Shown here one piece after another: positions 1 through 7,485 of a stretch of 64,000 bases of DNA. The stretch covers positions 1 through 64,000 of the forward strand of contig NZ_QGDU01000009.1 in NCBI RefSeq assembly GCF_003149045.1. The letters run 5' to 3'. The first letter of the stretch is position 1, and the number at the start of each line of letters is the position of its first letter. Below the pieces are notes generated by a model, which saw nothing but the letters and a program-made list of their open reading frames with translations, had not been told where the DNA came from and did no database searches. A program made the translations under genes and the position numbers. The stretch is from Fibrobacter sp. UWR4 (GTDB taxonomy: Bacteria; Fibrobacterota; Fibrobacteria; Fibrobacterales; Fibrobacteraceae).

Positions 1-64
1 TCTCGGTTAAGTCTCATCGCTTGTCCTTTTCTTGGTCGAAAACGCAAGTTAGAAACCTAACCAT

Positions 65-95
65 CCCTAGAATTCACTTTCTAGGGATTTTTTTT
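65..95 (+). terminator. Rho-independent terminator
   Basis: An 8-bp perfect stem (CCCTAGAA / TTCTAGGG) with a 6-nt loop is followed by a run of eight T. It probably ends a transcript that enters from the left, whose gene lies outside the window. Confidence 0.75.
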
Positions 96-213
96 GTTTT
101 CAGCCTAGATCGGATTTACTTGACGATGAGAATCCGCGAGAAAAAAAACATCTTTTATCTTTGCGAAGTAGAAAGCAAAAGGATGATTTTGTGTGGAAGA
201 AGTATTTGTGAGA

Positions 214-249
214 AAAACAGGTGCTCCGTAAGGAACACCTGTTTTTTTT
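214..249 (+). terminator. Rho-independent terminator
   Basis: AACAGGTG and its complement ACACCTGTT form a stem around a short loop, followed by eight T. No convincing gene lies between this and the terminator at 65-95, so the stretch between them may encode a short RNA or nothing. Confidence 0.65.
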
Positions 250-443
250 GATTTAGTCCTTTAGGGATTATCCGCCACGAATGTGGCGGATATAAAAACC
301 GCCCGCTAAAAAAGAGGGGTGGTTTGTGATTCTACAGTTCTTAGCAATGATGGGTACTTTCGTTTCACGAAAGTACCAAATGCTGGCCTCGGTCATGGAC
401 AAATAAATTTGTCCGCGACACTCGGCTTACGTACTTGTCGTTC
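250..443. other. Intergenic stretch with three perfect hairpins
   Basis: No gene is seen downstream of valS here. Three perfect inverted repeats occur close together: 271-290 (8-bp stem), 353-377 (10-bp stem, 5-nt loop) and 397-414 (8-bp stem, 2-nt loop). None has a T tract. A 15-base stretch at about 338-352 also recurs inside the 3' end of valS near 474-488. Confidence 0.6.
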
Positions 444-3194
444 TTACTTCAACTCAGCTAGAGCCTTTTCGTTCTTAGCAATGATGTCCTGCTGGGTTGC
501 CAGCTTGACACGTTCTGCGTTGACGACGGCTTCCGGAGCGCCGGAAACGAACTTCTCGTTGCTGAGTTTCTTTTCGATGGAAGCAGCAAAGCTCTTTGCC
601 TTTTCGATTTCCTTTTCGAGGCGTGCAATTTCTGCAGCCGGGTCAAGGATACCTTCCAGCGGGATGAAGAGTTCGCCACCAGGAACAACGGCGGATGCGC
701 TGAACTTGGGCTTTGCGGCCTTCACGCCAACGGTAATGCTTTCGATGCCACCCAGTTCGGTGATGATGGCGAGGCATGCATTCACGGACTTTTCGGTAGC
801 AGCATCGTCGACGCTCACCACAGCCTTCAGCTTGGTAGCGGGGGAGACGCTGTAACGGCCACGAACACCGCGGACTGCTTCCACCACGGCGAATGCCTGG
901 TCGAATGCAACTTCGATGTCCTTGTTGATGAGAGATTCATCAGCAGTGGGCCAGGGGCGGCTGATCACCATTTCGGAACCCTGGAACAGGATGCTGTTCA
1001 GTTCTTCGGTGATGAACGGCATAACCGGGTGGAGAAGGTCAAGCACATTCTTCAGCACGTAGCTGAGGATGGCCATGGCGTTCTTCTTTTCGGCGGTCAA
1101 AGATTCGCTGTTGATTACAGCCTTCTTGATTTCAAGATACTGGCTGCAAACATCGTCCCACACGAAGCGGTAGAGGAAACCTGCAAGTTCTGCGAAGTGG
1201 TATTCTTCCAGCATGCGGGTTGCATCCTTGATGGTGGTCTGCAAGCGAGAAAGGATCCACTTGTCTTCGAGAGTGAGGAGAGCCTTGTCCATGGGGAGCT
1301 CTGCGGTGAGAGCGCCAGCCTGTTCCAGCTGCGGATAAAGGAAGCGGCATGCGTTCCAGATCTTGTTACTGAAGTTACGGCCGATTTCGAACTTTTCGGA
1401 AGTGTTGATTTCGGTACCGTCTTCCTGCTTTTCCTTTTTCACCGGCAGACGGACGTCCTGGTTGTCGGTGCAGAGGCTTGCCATCACGAAGCGGAGAGCG
1501 TCAGTGCCGTACTTCTTTTCGATATCCATGGGGTCCACACCGTTGCCCTTGGACTTACTCATGGTCATGCCATTGCCGTCCAGAATCTTCGGGTGGATGT
1601 AAACGGTCTTGAAGGGGATGGTACCCATGTTTTCCTGGCTGAACAGCACCATGCGAGCCACCCAGAGGGTGATGATGTCGCGGCTGGTCACCAGCACGGA
1701 AGTGGGGTAGTACTTCTTCAGGGTGTCGTCAGCCGGAGTCGGCCAGCCCATGGTAGAATGGGGCCAGAGACCACTGGAGAACCAGGTGTCAAGAACGTCT
1801 TCTTCCTGCTTGAGAACGTGGCCCGGAACTGCGTCTTCCTTCAGGTTTTCTTCCTGAGAGCAGACTAGGTAGCCGCCGTTTTCAGCCTTGTAGAAGAAGA
1901 TGTCGTCGCGGCCGCCGAACACTGCCTTCAGTTCTTCTTCGGTTGCGTCGGTGTGCCAAATAGGAATGCGGTGGCCCCACCAGAGCTGACGGCTAATGCA
2001 CCAGTCGCGCTTTTCGGCCAGCCAATCCAGATACTTGTTGGCGTAACGTTCCGGGAGGATCTTGATTTCACCGGACTTCACGGCGTTCATTGCGTTTTCG
2101 GCAAGAACGTCCATCTTCACGAACCACTGGTCGCTGAGGTACGGTTCGATCACGGTCTTACTGCGGTCAGAGTGGCCCACATCCATTTCGTGGTCTTCCA
2201 CCTTGATGAGGAGGCCCAGTTCGACCAGACCTGCAACAACCGCTTCACGAGCAGCCTGGCCCTTCATGCCCTGGAACTTGCCGGCATTTTCGTTCAGAGT
2301 GCCGTCGTCGTTCATGATGTTGATCATGGGGAGCTTGTGGCGGAGGCCGGTAGCATAGTCGTTGGGGTCATGAGCCGGAGTCACCTTCACGGAACCGGTA
2401 CCGAAGTCCTTGTCCACGAGAATTGCGTCTGCGATCACCGGAATTTCACGGTCAACGAAAGGAACCTTCAGGGTCTTGCCGATGAACTGTGCATAGCGTT
2501 CGTCGCTGGGGTGCACGGCGAGAGCGGTATCGCCCATGATGGTTTCCGGACGGGTGGTAGAAACCGGGATGAAGCCGGAACCGTCGGCCAGAGGATACTT
2601 GAAGGTCCAGAAGTGACCCTTCACATGTTCGTAATAGATTTCGTCATCGGCAACGGCGGTCTGGAGCTTGGTATCCCAGTTCACGAGACGCTTGCCGCGG
2701 TAGATCAGGCCCTTCTTGAACAGGTTGAAGAAGGCGTGGCGAACAGCCTTGGCGCAGATGGGGTCCAAGGTGAAGCGCTGACGGCTCCAGTCGCAGCTCA
2801 CACCCAGGCTCTTCAGCTGGGTGGTAATGCGAGCTTCGTATTCTTCCTTCCACTTCCAGATGCGTTCCACCAGAGCGTCGCGGCCAATGTCGTGACGGGT
2901 CTTGTGTTCGTCCTGGAACAGGCGCTTTTCCACAACAGCCTGGGTTGCGATACCGGCATGGTCGGTACCCGGAATCCACAGGGTGTCGCGGCCGGTCTTA
3001 CGGCGGTAGCGTACCAGAATATCCTGAAGGGTGTCGTTGAGAGCGTGGCCCAGGTGCAGGGCGCCAGTCACGTTAGGAGGCGGAATGACGACAGAGAACG
3101 GTTCGCCCTTACCGCTGGGTGCAAAACTATTCTTTTCTGCCCAGGTGGCATGCCAACGGGCTTCAACATCTTTAGAATTATAACGTGTTTCCAT
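444..3194 (-). CDS. valS: Valyl-tRNA synthetase (ValRS)
   Basis: Class I aminoacyl-tRNA synthetase that charges tRNA-Val in the cytoplasm. The protein has 916 residues, normal for the family. The HIGH signature is HLGH at residues 47-50 after PPPNVTGAL. The KMSKS loop is the MSKSKGN segment near residue 543. Editing and anticodon-binding domains lie between and after these. The last ~65 residues form the Lys/Glu-rich coiled-coil arm typical of ValRS. I chose the ATG at 3194 because GGAAGG sits 7 bases upstream; an in-frame GTG 15 bases earlier would swallow that ribosome binding site. The gene appears to be transcribed alone. Confidence 0.97.
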   Translation of the reverse strand: METRYNSKDVEARWHATWAEKNSFAPSGKGEPFSVVIPPPNVTGALHLGHALNDTLQDILVRYRRKTGRDTLWIPGTDHAGIATQAVVEKRLFQDEHKTRHDIGRDALVERIWKWKEEYEARITTQLKSLGVSCDWSRQRFTLDPICAKAVRHAFFNLFKKGLIYRGKRLVNWDTKLQTAVADDEIYYEHVKGHFWTFKYPLADGSGFIPVSTTRPETIMGDTALAVHPSDERYAQFIGKTLKVPFVDREIPVIADAILVDKDFGTGSVKVTPAHDPNDYATGLRHKLPMINIMNDDGTLNENAGKFQGMKGQAAREAVVAGLVELGLLIKVEDHEMDVGHSDRSKTVIEPYLSDQWFVKMDVLAENAMNAVKSGEIKILPERYANKYLDWLAEKRDWCISRQLWWGHRIPIWHTDATEEELKAVFGGRDDIFFYKAENGGYLVCSQEENLKEDAVPGHVLKQEEDVLDTWFSSGLWPHSTMGWPTPADDTLKKYYPTSVLVTSRDIITLWVARMVLFSQENMGTIPFKTVYIHPKILDGNGMTMSKSKGNGVDPMDIEKKYGTDALRFVMASLCTDNQDVRLPVKKEKQEDGTEINTSEKFEIGRNFSNKIWNACRFLYPQLEQAGALTAELPMDKALLTLEDKWILSRLQTTIKDATRMLEEYHFAELAGFLYRFVWDDVCSQYLEIKKAVINSESLTAEKKNAMAILSYVLKNVLDLLHPVMPFITEELNSILFQGSEMVISRPWPTADESLINKDIEVAFDQAFAVVEAVRGVRGRYSVSPATKLKAVVSVDDAATEKSVNACLAIITELGGIESITVGVKAAKPKFSASAVVPGGELFIPLEGILDPAAEIARLEKEIEKAKSFAASIEKKLSNEKFVSGAPEAVVNAERVKLATQQDIIAKNEKALAELK

Positions 3195-3229
3195 AATAGA
3201 GCCTTCCACAAATAATTTCTTAACGTGGG

Positions 3230-3237
3230 CAAATTTA
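3230..3237 (-). promoter_or_regulatory. Putative valS -10 element (TAnnTTTG type)
   Basis: TAAATTTG on the minus strand, about 35 bases before the valS ATG, fits the Bacteroidota -7 consensus TAnnTTTG. It follows a T-rich tract; no TTTG -33 box is evident. Confidence 0.5.
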
Positions 3238-3255
3238 GAAAAAAAACAGTGAACT

Positions 3256-3744
3256 TCATGAACGAGATGTCTTTGAACAGGACGAACTCTTGTCTTTTTT
3301 TACCTGATAAACACTTTTGGCTTCGCAGGCACAGAGGGCTTTTTGACTTGTTAGAATGGTCATGGCGTCTGAGGAATCCCGCAGGATGCGAAGCAGGTTG
3401 TCCATGGAACGGCTCTGTGTTACAGTTCCTTTTTCATACTTGGCAAAGGCCTTCGGTCCGCCACCCACGATTTCTGCAAATTCTTCCTGGGAGTAACCGA
3501 ACTTCTTGCGAATTTCAACAATCTCCTGGGGTTGCAATAAGCCCTCCGCTTCCCTGTAGAGAGCATCAAGCTTTTTGTTGATGGGACCGACACGTTCCTC
3601 GTCAATGAACTCCTCGCCACATCCGGTACAATGGAAAATTGGAAGGTTGTTTACGGTGATGGATTTACCCTTGTAGGTGTAGGTTTCTTTTACTTTTTTT
3701 CGGATCACTTTTGCGCAGCAAATGGGACATTCTTTGATAATCAT
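3256..3744 (-). CDS. mqsA: MqsA-type antitoxin with zinc finger and HTH
   Basis: Antitoxin of a type II toxin-antitoxin pair. The N-terminal half (residues ~1-55) has two CxxC pairs (CPIC and CTGC), as in the zinc-binding YgiT/MqsA domain that binds the toxin. The C-terminal half (~70-130) is an Xre-like helix-turn-helix with the MqsA-type GGGPKAFAKYEKG segment. It probably neutralises MqsR and represses its own operon. The ATG at 3744 directly abuts the toxin stop codon, and its ribosome binding site AAGGAG lies inside the last toxin codons, so the two are translationally coupled. The ~30-residue Ser/Lys-rich tail is longer than in E. coli MqsA. Confidence 0.9.
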   Translation of the reverse strand: MIIKECPICCAKVIRKKVKETYTYKGKSITVNNLPIFHCTGCGEEFIDEERVGPINKKLDALYREAEGLLQPQEIVEIRKKFGYSQEEFAEIVGGGPKAFAKYEKGTVTQSRSMDNLLRILRDSSDAMTILTSQKALCACEAKSVYQVKKDKSSSCSKTSRS

Positions 3745-4071
3745 TTATAGCTCCTTGAACGAAATGACAACTCCGTTTCCATTTTTTGTTATTTGAATTT
3801 TGATATACAACCTTACGCAAGAACCATCCGCTTTTGTGTCTGCGGAATGATAAACATCTTGCCAAAGAGTTGTGTCAGCGTCGGTTGTCATGGTCTTGTA
3901 TATTTCGTTACTCCTTAATTTGCATACGCGTTCAACGATTGAATCTTCGTCTGTGTATCCTAGCAGAACGGCAGTCTGTTTAGAAGATCGTGTAACAAAT
4001 CTTTTGTCTTTGTCCTGGAGCAGTTTTTTTATCAACTCCAAATCATAGTGCGCTTTGCCGAGGTGTTCCAT
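3745..4071 (-). CDS. mqsR: MqsR-type mRNA interferase toxin
   Basis: Toxin of the MqsR family, RelE-like ribonucleases that cleave mRNA (preferentially at GC sites in E. coli). The protein has 108 residues. The family signature YKTMTTDADTTLWQDVYH is clear near residues 58-75, and the C-terminal strand ends VVISFKEL like the E. coli protein. The ATG at 4071 has GAGGAGG upstream. The toxin-first gene order is that of mqsRA. Confidence 0.93.
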   Translation of the reverse strand: MEHLGKAHYDLELIKKLLQDKDKRFVTRSSKQTAVLLGYTDEDSIVERVCKLRSNEIYKTMTTDADTTLWQDVYHSADTKADGSCVRLYIKIQITKNGNGVVISFKEL

Positions 4072-4119
4072 TCAGAATGCCTCCTCAAATGCAAAAGAAT
4101 CTGTCTTGATTGAAATATA

Positions 4120-4149
4120 GATATAAAAGTACCATAATGGTACTGTCTG
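4120..4149 (-). promoter_or_regulatory. Putative mqsRA promoter with palindromic operator
   Basis: A perfect palindrome GTACCATAATGGTAC (4129-4143) lies between a possible -35 (CAGACA, 4149-4144) and an AT-rich -10 (TATATC, 4125-4120). A palindrome in the spacer is a typical place for autoregulation by the antitoxin. Site and promoter are inferred from sequence only. Confidence 0.5.
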
Positions 4150-4172
4150 CGAGCGGTATTTTTGTCATTTTA

Positions 4173-4205
4173 CCTCCTGTCGCTACATGCGTAAAAAGCG
4201 ACGGT
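4173..4205 (-). repeat. 33-bp hairpin repeat, copy 1 (upstream of mqsRA)
   Basis: Identical over 33 bases to 4965-4997 and in the same orientation. It contains an inverted repeat (GTCGCT / AGCGAC). On the minus strand it ends in AGGAGG, a Shine-Dalgarno-like sequence, followed 4 bases later by ATG. Each copy lies just upstream of a toxin-antitoxin operon. Confidence 0.85.
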
Positions 4206-4260
4206 TTTGTGCTACGATTTTATTTATCAAAAAGTGGTTTAAGTTCGGCGAAACATTCGC

Positions 4261-4605
4261 CTAAGCCTTGTAAGCGGCTTTCTTTTCGGCTACGGCAAGT
4301 TTGCGGGTGACCTTTCTCTTTGTACGAACTTTAGGAACCGCGATCATTTGAACATTTAGTGCGTTCAATACGCGTAAAATGGTGTCAAAACGGGGGTGGG
4401 CATCTTCATCCAGCGCCTTGTAAAGACTTTCTCTGCCGAGACCTGTTGCTTTTGCAATTTGTGCGATGCCGCGAGCTTTGGCTACGTATCCGATGGTCCT
4501 CAACAAAACGGTGCTGTCGTTTGACTGCAATGCGTCGCTGATGACTCCGGCAATAACCTCTTCGTTGTCGAGCAGTTCCGATAGATCCAGTTTACTTGTT
4601 TTCAT
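4261..4605 (-). CDS. HTH antitoxin of a RelE-type addiction module
   Basis: A protein of 114 residues of the addiction-module antidote family (HI1420-like, HigA-related). Residues ~45-95 form a helix-turn-helix (GIAQIAKATGLGRESLYKAL). The C-terminal tail is basic, rich in Lys and Arg. It should bind the toxin encoded just upstream and repress the operon. The ATG at 4605 has GGAGGG upstream, and the gene start overlaps the toxin 3' end by 14 bases, which implies translational coupling. A longer frame extends upstream to 4674 but lies wholly inside the toxin gene. Confidence 0.85.
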   Translation of the reverse strand: MKTSKLDLSELLDNEEVIAGVISDALQSNDSTVLLRTIGYVAKARGIAQIAKATGLGRESLYKALDEDAHPRFDTILRVLNALNVQMIAVPKVRTKRKVTRKLAVAEKKAAYKA

Positions 4606-4897
4606 TTTGAATAGCCCTCCACATTTCCTTTGCCTTTTCAATGTCTCGCCGTTGTGTTGATTTGTCTCCACCACATAGGAGAATGATTACAACTTGTCCT
4701 CGTATGGCGTAGTAGAGCCTATATCCAGGTCCAACATCGAATCGCATTTCGGATATCCCGTCGCCAATGTTTTTGACATCACCAAGATTTCCTAGTTCAA
4801 CTCTCAATAATCGAGAGAATATTCTCTGCTTTGCCTGATTGTCCTTAAGGTTCGCGTACCATTTAGAGAAGGTTTCAGTTTTCTCTATTGAAAACAT
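4592..4897 (-). CDS. RelE/ParE-superfamily toxin (HI1419-like killer protein)
   Basis: Toxin of 101 residues matching the addiction-module killer family. It shows the typical N-terminus (ETFSKWYANLKDNQAK), the central basic core with R-x-D-x-GPGYRLYY, and a C-terminal LLCGGDKSTQRRDIEKA segment. Such proteins act as mRNA interferases or related toxins in the cytoplasm. Start ATG 4897 has GGGAGGG at good spacing. The toxin-first order suits this family. Confidence 0.88.
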   Translation of the reverse strand: MFSIEKTETFSKWYANLKDNQAKQRIFSRLLRVELGNLGDVKNIGDGISEMRFDVGPGYRLYYAIRGQVVIILLCGGDKSTQRRDIEKAKEMWRAIQNENK

Positions 4898-4909
4898 CTT
4901 ACCCTCCCA

Positions 4910-4938
4910 AATGTATCTAATCGGATACAAAGTGTCAA
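4910..4938 (-). promoter_or_regulatory. Putative toxin-antitoxin promoter with operator in spacer
   Basis: TTGACA (4938-4933), a 17-base spacer and TACATT (4915-4910) precede the toxin gene. The spacer holds most of a perfect inverted repeat TGTATC-N6-GATACA (4912-4929). The layout mirrors that before mqsRA. Confidence 0.6.
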
Positions 4939-4964
4939 GTGCATTACATGTGTATTCATTTTTT

Positions 4965-4997
4965 CCTCCTGTCGCTACATGCGTAAAAAGCGACGGT
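4965..4997 (-). repeat. 33-bp hairpin repeat, copy 2 (upstream of relE-like toxin)
   Basis: Identical to 4173-4205, see that entry. This copy sits 27 bases upstream of the -35 box of the second toxin-antitoxin operon. Confidence 0.85.
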
Positions 4998-5085
4998 ATT
5001 CATCTAAGAAACGGAGATCGACTGGTTCCCGAATTTTTTTCGCTGTGCAGAAATATAAATAAGGCGGAATGCCAAATTTTGACAA

Positions 5086-5114
5086 TTGACGAAAATGCCC
5101 GAATTTGTTAGAAT
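5086..5114 (+). promoter_or_regulatory. Putative promoter of the following hypothetical gene
   Basis: TTGACG (5086-5091), a 17-base spacer and TAGAAT (5109-5114) are followed by ATG at 5123. Transcription would begin almost at the start codon, which fits the absence of a ribosome binding site. Confidence 0.45.
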
Positions 5115-5122
5115 TTTATTCA

Positions 5123-5680
5123 ATGTTCGACAAAGTCAATTTGAAAGATCCCAAATACCTTCAAGATTACGAGAACCAGATTCGCAAGCTCCCGCTAGAT
5201 GAGTTGTACGAAGTTCTGGATATCGTTAAAAAAGACAAGACTTCAGAAAGAATTGATATTGTAAATAAACGGATTGGTGAACTGGAAACATCGGATAGAC
5301 TGTTGTGGGCAGGACTGTTGTCGACAATGCCATTGCCAGAATTACCTTCGGAAGAAAAAATTCATCGAAAAGGTGGATTGACTGCCGAGGAACTTGAAGA
5401 AGTTAGAAATTCCGTCAACGAGACATACGAAAGGCATAAGGACGTAGAAATCATCGGGTATAATTTCGATGGCAGGTGTATTACGCCGGTTTACGACTCC
5501 AAATACAATATTGAACAGGGCAAAACTCACGAAACAATCCAGCGGTTGCAAAAAGAATATCGAGAGAACTTTAAATGGTCGATTCTCTTAGGATCAGCTC
5601 TAGTAATTGTATTGTTGATTGTGGTTAAGGTGATTGAATCTGTTTTTTATGTAGATATAAACCTTCGTGGATTGCATTAA
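5123..5680 (+). CDS. Hypothetical protein with one C-terminal membrane segment
   Basis: I do not recognise this 185-residue protein. The first ~150 residues are charged and probably helical, with Lys/Glu-rich stretches. They are followed by one strongly hydrophobic segment (SILLGSALVIVLLIVVKVI, ~155-173) and a short tail. There is no signal peptide, so it resembles a tail-anchored protein with its bulk in the cytoplasm. Start ATG 5123 was preferred over a TTG 18 bases upstream. It lies next to the toxin-antitoxin modules, divergent from them, and may be part of the same accessory patch. Confidence 0.6.
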   Translation: MFDKVNLKDPKYLQDYENQIRKLPLDELYEVLDIVKKDKTSERIDIVNKRIGELETSDRLLWAGLLSTMPLPELPSEEKIHRKGGLTAEELEEVRNSVNETYERHKDVEIIGYNFDGRCITPVYDSKYNIEQGKTHETIQRLQKEYRENFKWSILLGSALVIVLLIVVKVIESVFYVDINLRGLH

Positions 5681-5694
5681 AGGCTGCGGTGTTG

Positions 5695-7167
5695 TTAAAA
5701 TTTCAAGATGTAATGCCCTTTAGGCAGGTCTCTTGATTTGTTACGTGTGCGGCCTTTGGTGTCAACTAGGAACTTGGCTGTACTTGTCGGAACAATCTGC
5801 CGTGCAGTACTCATTTTCAAAGGAGCCTCGCTTGCCTCAAGTTTTGCCTGGTAGGGGATGGTCTTGCCTTCCAGCAGCTTGTCGCTGGTAATGGTTGGTT
5901 CGGGACTTTCGTCGGCTGCGATGTTCAAACCGTCAATTTTGCAGATGATTTCTTCGCCGGGAATCAAGCCCTTCAGAGATGTTTCGCTGCGCTTGCCTTT
6001 GATGGTAACGTAGGCGTTGTGGTACAGCGGGGCGATACCGATGTTCTTTACCGTTACCGAGGCAGAATTTTCGTTGGCAGTGAAGGCGGTAATTTCGAAC
6101 TTGTAGCCTGCGAAGGAACTGGCTTCGTAGAGGCGTTCCTTAGTAGCGTACTTGCCGTCGGGGGAGTTATTACCGATAACATAAGTCATGTGGTACTTGC
6201 TGGCGGCCTGTTCCCAGGTCACACCGTAAAGTCCTGCGGGATTCAAGAATTCCTGCTGGTCCTTTTCCGTATAGTAGCTGACTTCGCCGCCACCGGGTGC
6301 TGTTTTCCAGCGGTCCAGACCCATATCTCGCCAGTTCCTTTCGTTGTCGCCGTAGCCCTGTGAAATATCGTGTTCGGCATGCATGAAGGAATCATCAAAA
6401 AGTCCGAAATTCAAGGCCAGCAAACTCTTGTCGTCGATAACGGGAGAGTAGCTGTTGTCCGCTGCGTCAATGGAAATGCTCCATGGTGTTTCGGTAAACT
6501 GTGCTGCCACGTGCTTCAGGAATTCAGCCTGGTAATCCTTGGTGGCAAAGTTGACACCGAATTTTTTCGTGGTGCCGTAAATGTGGTACTCACCCCAATG
6601 GCCAAAGCCCACTTGCACAAACGCGATTCGCGGGTCCTTGTCGTAGGCGGCTGCAAAGTCCGTATAGAACTGCTTGTAGAACCACATCAGCTCCGTGCTG
6701 CTCCAGTCGGCGTAATAAGTGGGTCCGTCGCCACCCGGGTCTTCGGAGTAAGTCTCGGTGTAGCCCGTCATGTTCTTGATGTACAGGGGAACGGCGGTGG
6801 CGCCCTTCACGTTCTGGGTGCAGCCCGATGCGTTTCTAATGGTTTCGCTGGGATACTCGATACGGAATCGCACGATGGCCTGGTGCCCGCGGCTAGCCAC
6901 ATCGTTCAACATCTTTTCAAAGGAACTCCAGTCGTAATTCAGCTTGTCGCCAGTCTTTCCCGTCACCACAGCGCAGGGGAGGCAATAGGAAAATTCCAGG
7001 GAAATCGCCCCCAGGTAATCCTTGCTGCTCTTGGCCTGATCGGGCCAGAACACGATGCCCTTCATGGGCTCCAAAGTTTCGATTGTCTTGTTCAGCGCAA
7101 TGCCGCGATCCGCAGCGAAAGAAGAGGCCACCAAGGCGGCACTCAAAAGAGAAAGTGTCTTTTTCAT
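5695..7167 (-). CDS. Exported glycosidase-like protein (DUF4832/DUF4874-like)
   Basis: A protein of 490 residues with a clear signal peptide (MKKTLSLLSAALVASSFAA). The central part looks like a TIM-barrel glycosidase: conserved-looking segments include GIVFWPD, VRFRIEYP, RIAFVQVGFGHWGEYH and a late beta-sandwich region. This layout recalls the DUF4874/DUF4832 proteins of Bacteroidota and Fibrobacterota; substrate unknown. The last ~30 residues (LVDTKGRT...LPKGHYILKF) resemble a type IX secretion sorting domain. Start ATG 7167 has GGGA upstream; a second ATG 9 bases earlier is possible. It is divergent from the GH16 gene at 7486. Confidence 0.65.
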   Translation of the reverse strand: MKKTLSLLSAALVASSFAADRGIALNKTIETLEPMKGIVFWPDQAKSSKDYLGAISLEFSYCLPCAVVTGKTGDKLNYDWSSFEKMLNDVASRGHQAIVRFRIEYPSETIRNASGCTQNVKGATAVPLYIKNMTGYTETYSEDPGGDGPTYYADWSSTELMWFYKQFYTDFAAAYDKDPRIAFVQVGFGHWGEYHIYGTTKKFGVNFATKDYQAEFLKHVAAQFTETPWSISIDAADNSYSPVIDDKSLLALNFGLFDDSFMHAEHDISQGYGDNERNWRDMGLDRWKTAPGGGEVSYYTEKDQQEFLNPAGLYGVTWEQAASKYHMTYVIGNNSPDGKYATKERLYEASSFAGYKFEITAFTANENSASVTVKNIGIAPLYHNAYVTIKGKRSETSLKGLIPGEEIICKIDGLNIAADESPEPTITSDKLLEGKTIPYQAKLEASEAPLKMSTARQIVPTSTAKFLVDTKGRTRNKSRDLPKGHYILKF

Positions 7168-7485
7168 AAATCCCATACCACATCCGTGAACCAAGCGGCC
7201 CACAGGGAGAAATATATGGCAATTTACTCCCGAAGTCAACGCATTTTCGGGGTGACCTGCATAAAACAATCTCTTCCCGCAAAAATTTAGGGGAGGAACT
7301 CAAAAATACAGGGGCAAAATTGGGGACGGCTAGTGCAAATCGAGGATACCCCGCGAAAACCCAAAATTCCCCCTGATTTCACCCCAAAATTCCCTTGCAG
7401 CCTTTAACGGGCCTATTGCGCGAAGGGACCTGAGGATATATTTTTAGGGTGATGGGATGAAACTCTAGAAAAAGGGTTGTTTTTT
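7168..7485. other. Divergent intergenic region between two exported glycosidase genes
   Basis: No gene is seen. It holds a direct repeat of CCCAAAATTCCC (about 7360 and 7383) and a related GGGGCAAAATTGGGG (about 7313-7327). These could be regulator sites shared by both genes, but I cannot name a regulator. Confidence 0.4.

Noticed and set aside
4085-4168. A 27-codon frame between the 33-bp repeat (AGGAGG) and mqsR, like a leader peptide
   Set aside because: The likely mqsRA promoter lies inside it, so the frame would not be transcribed whole; no conservation can be judged from one copy.
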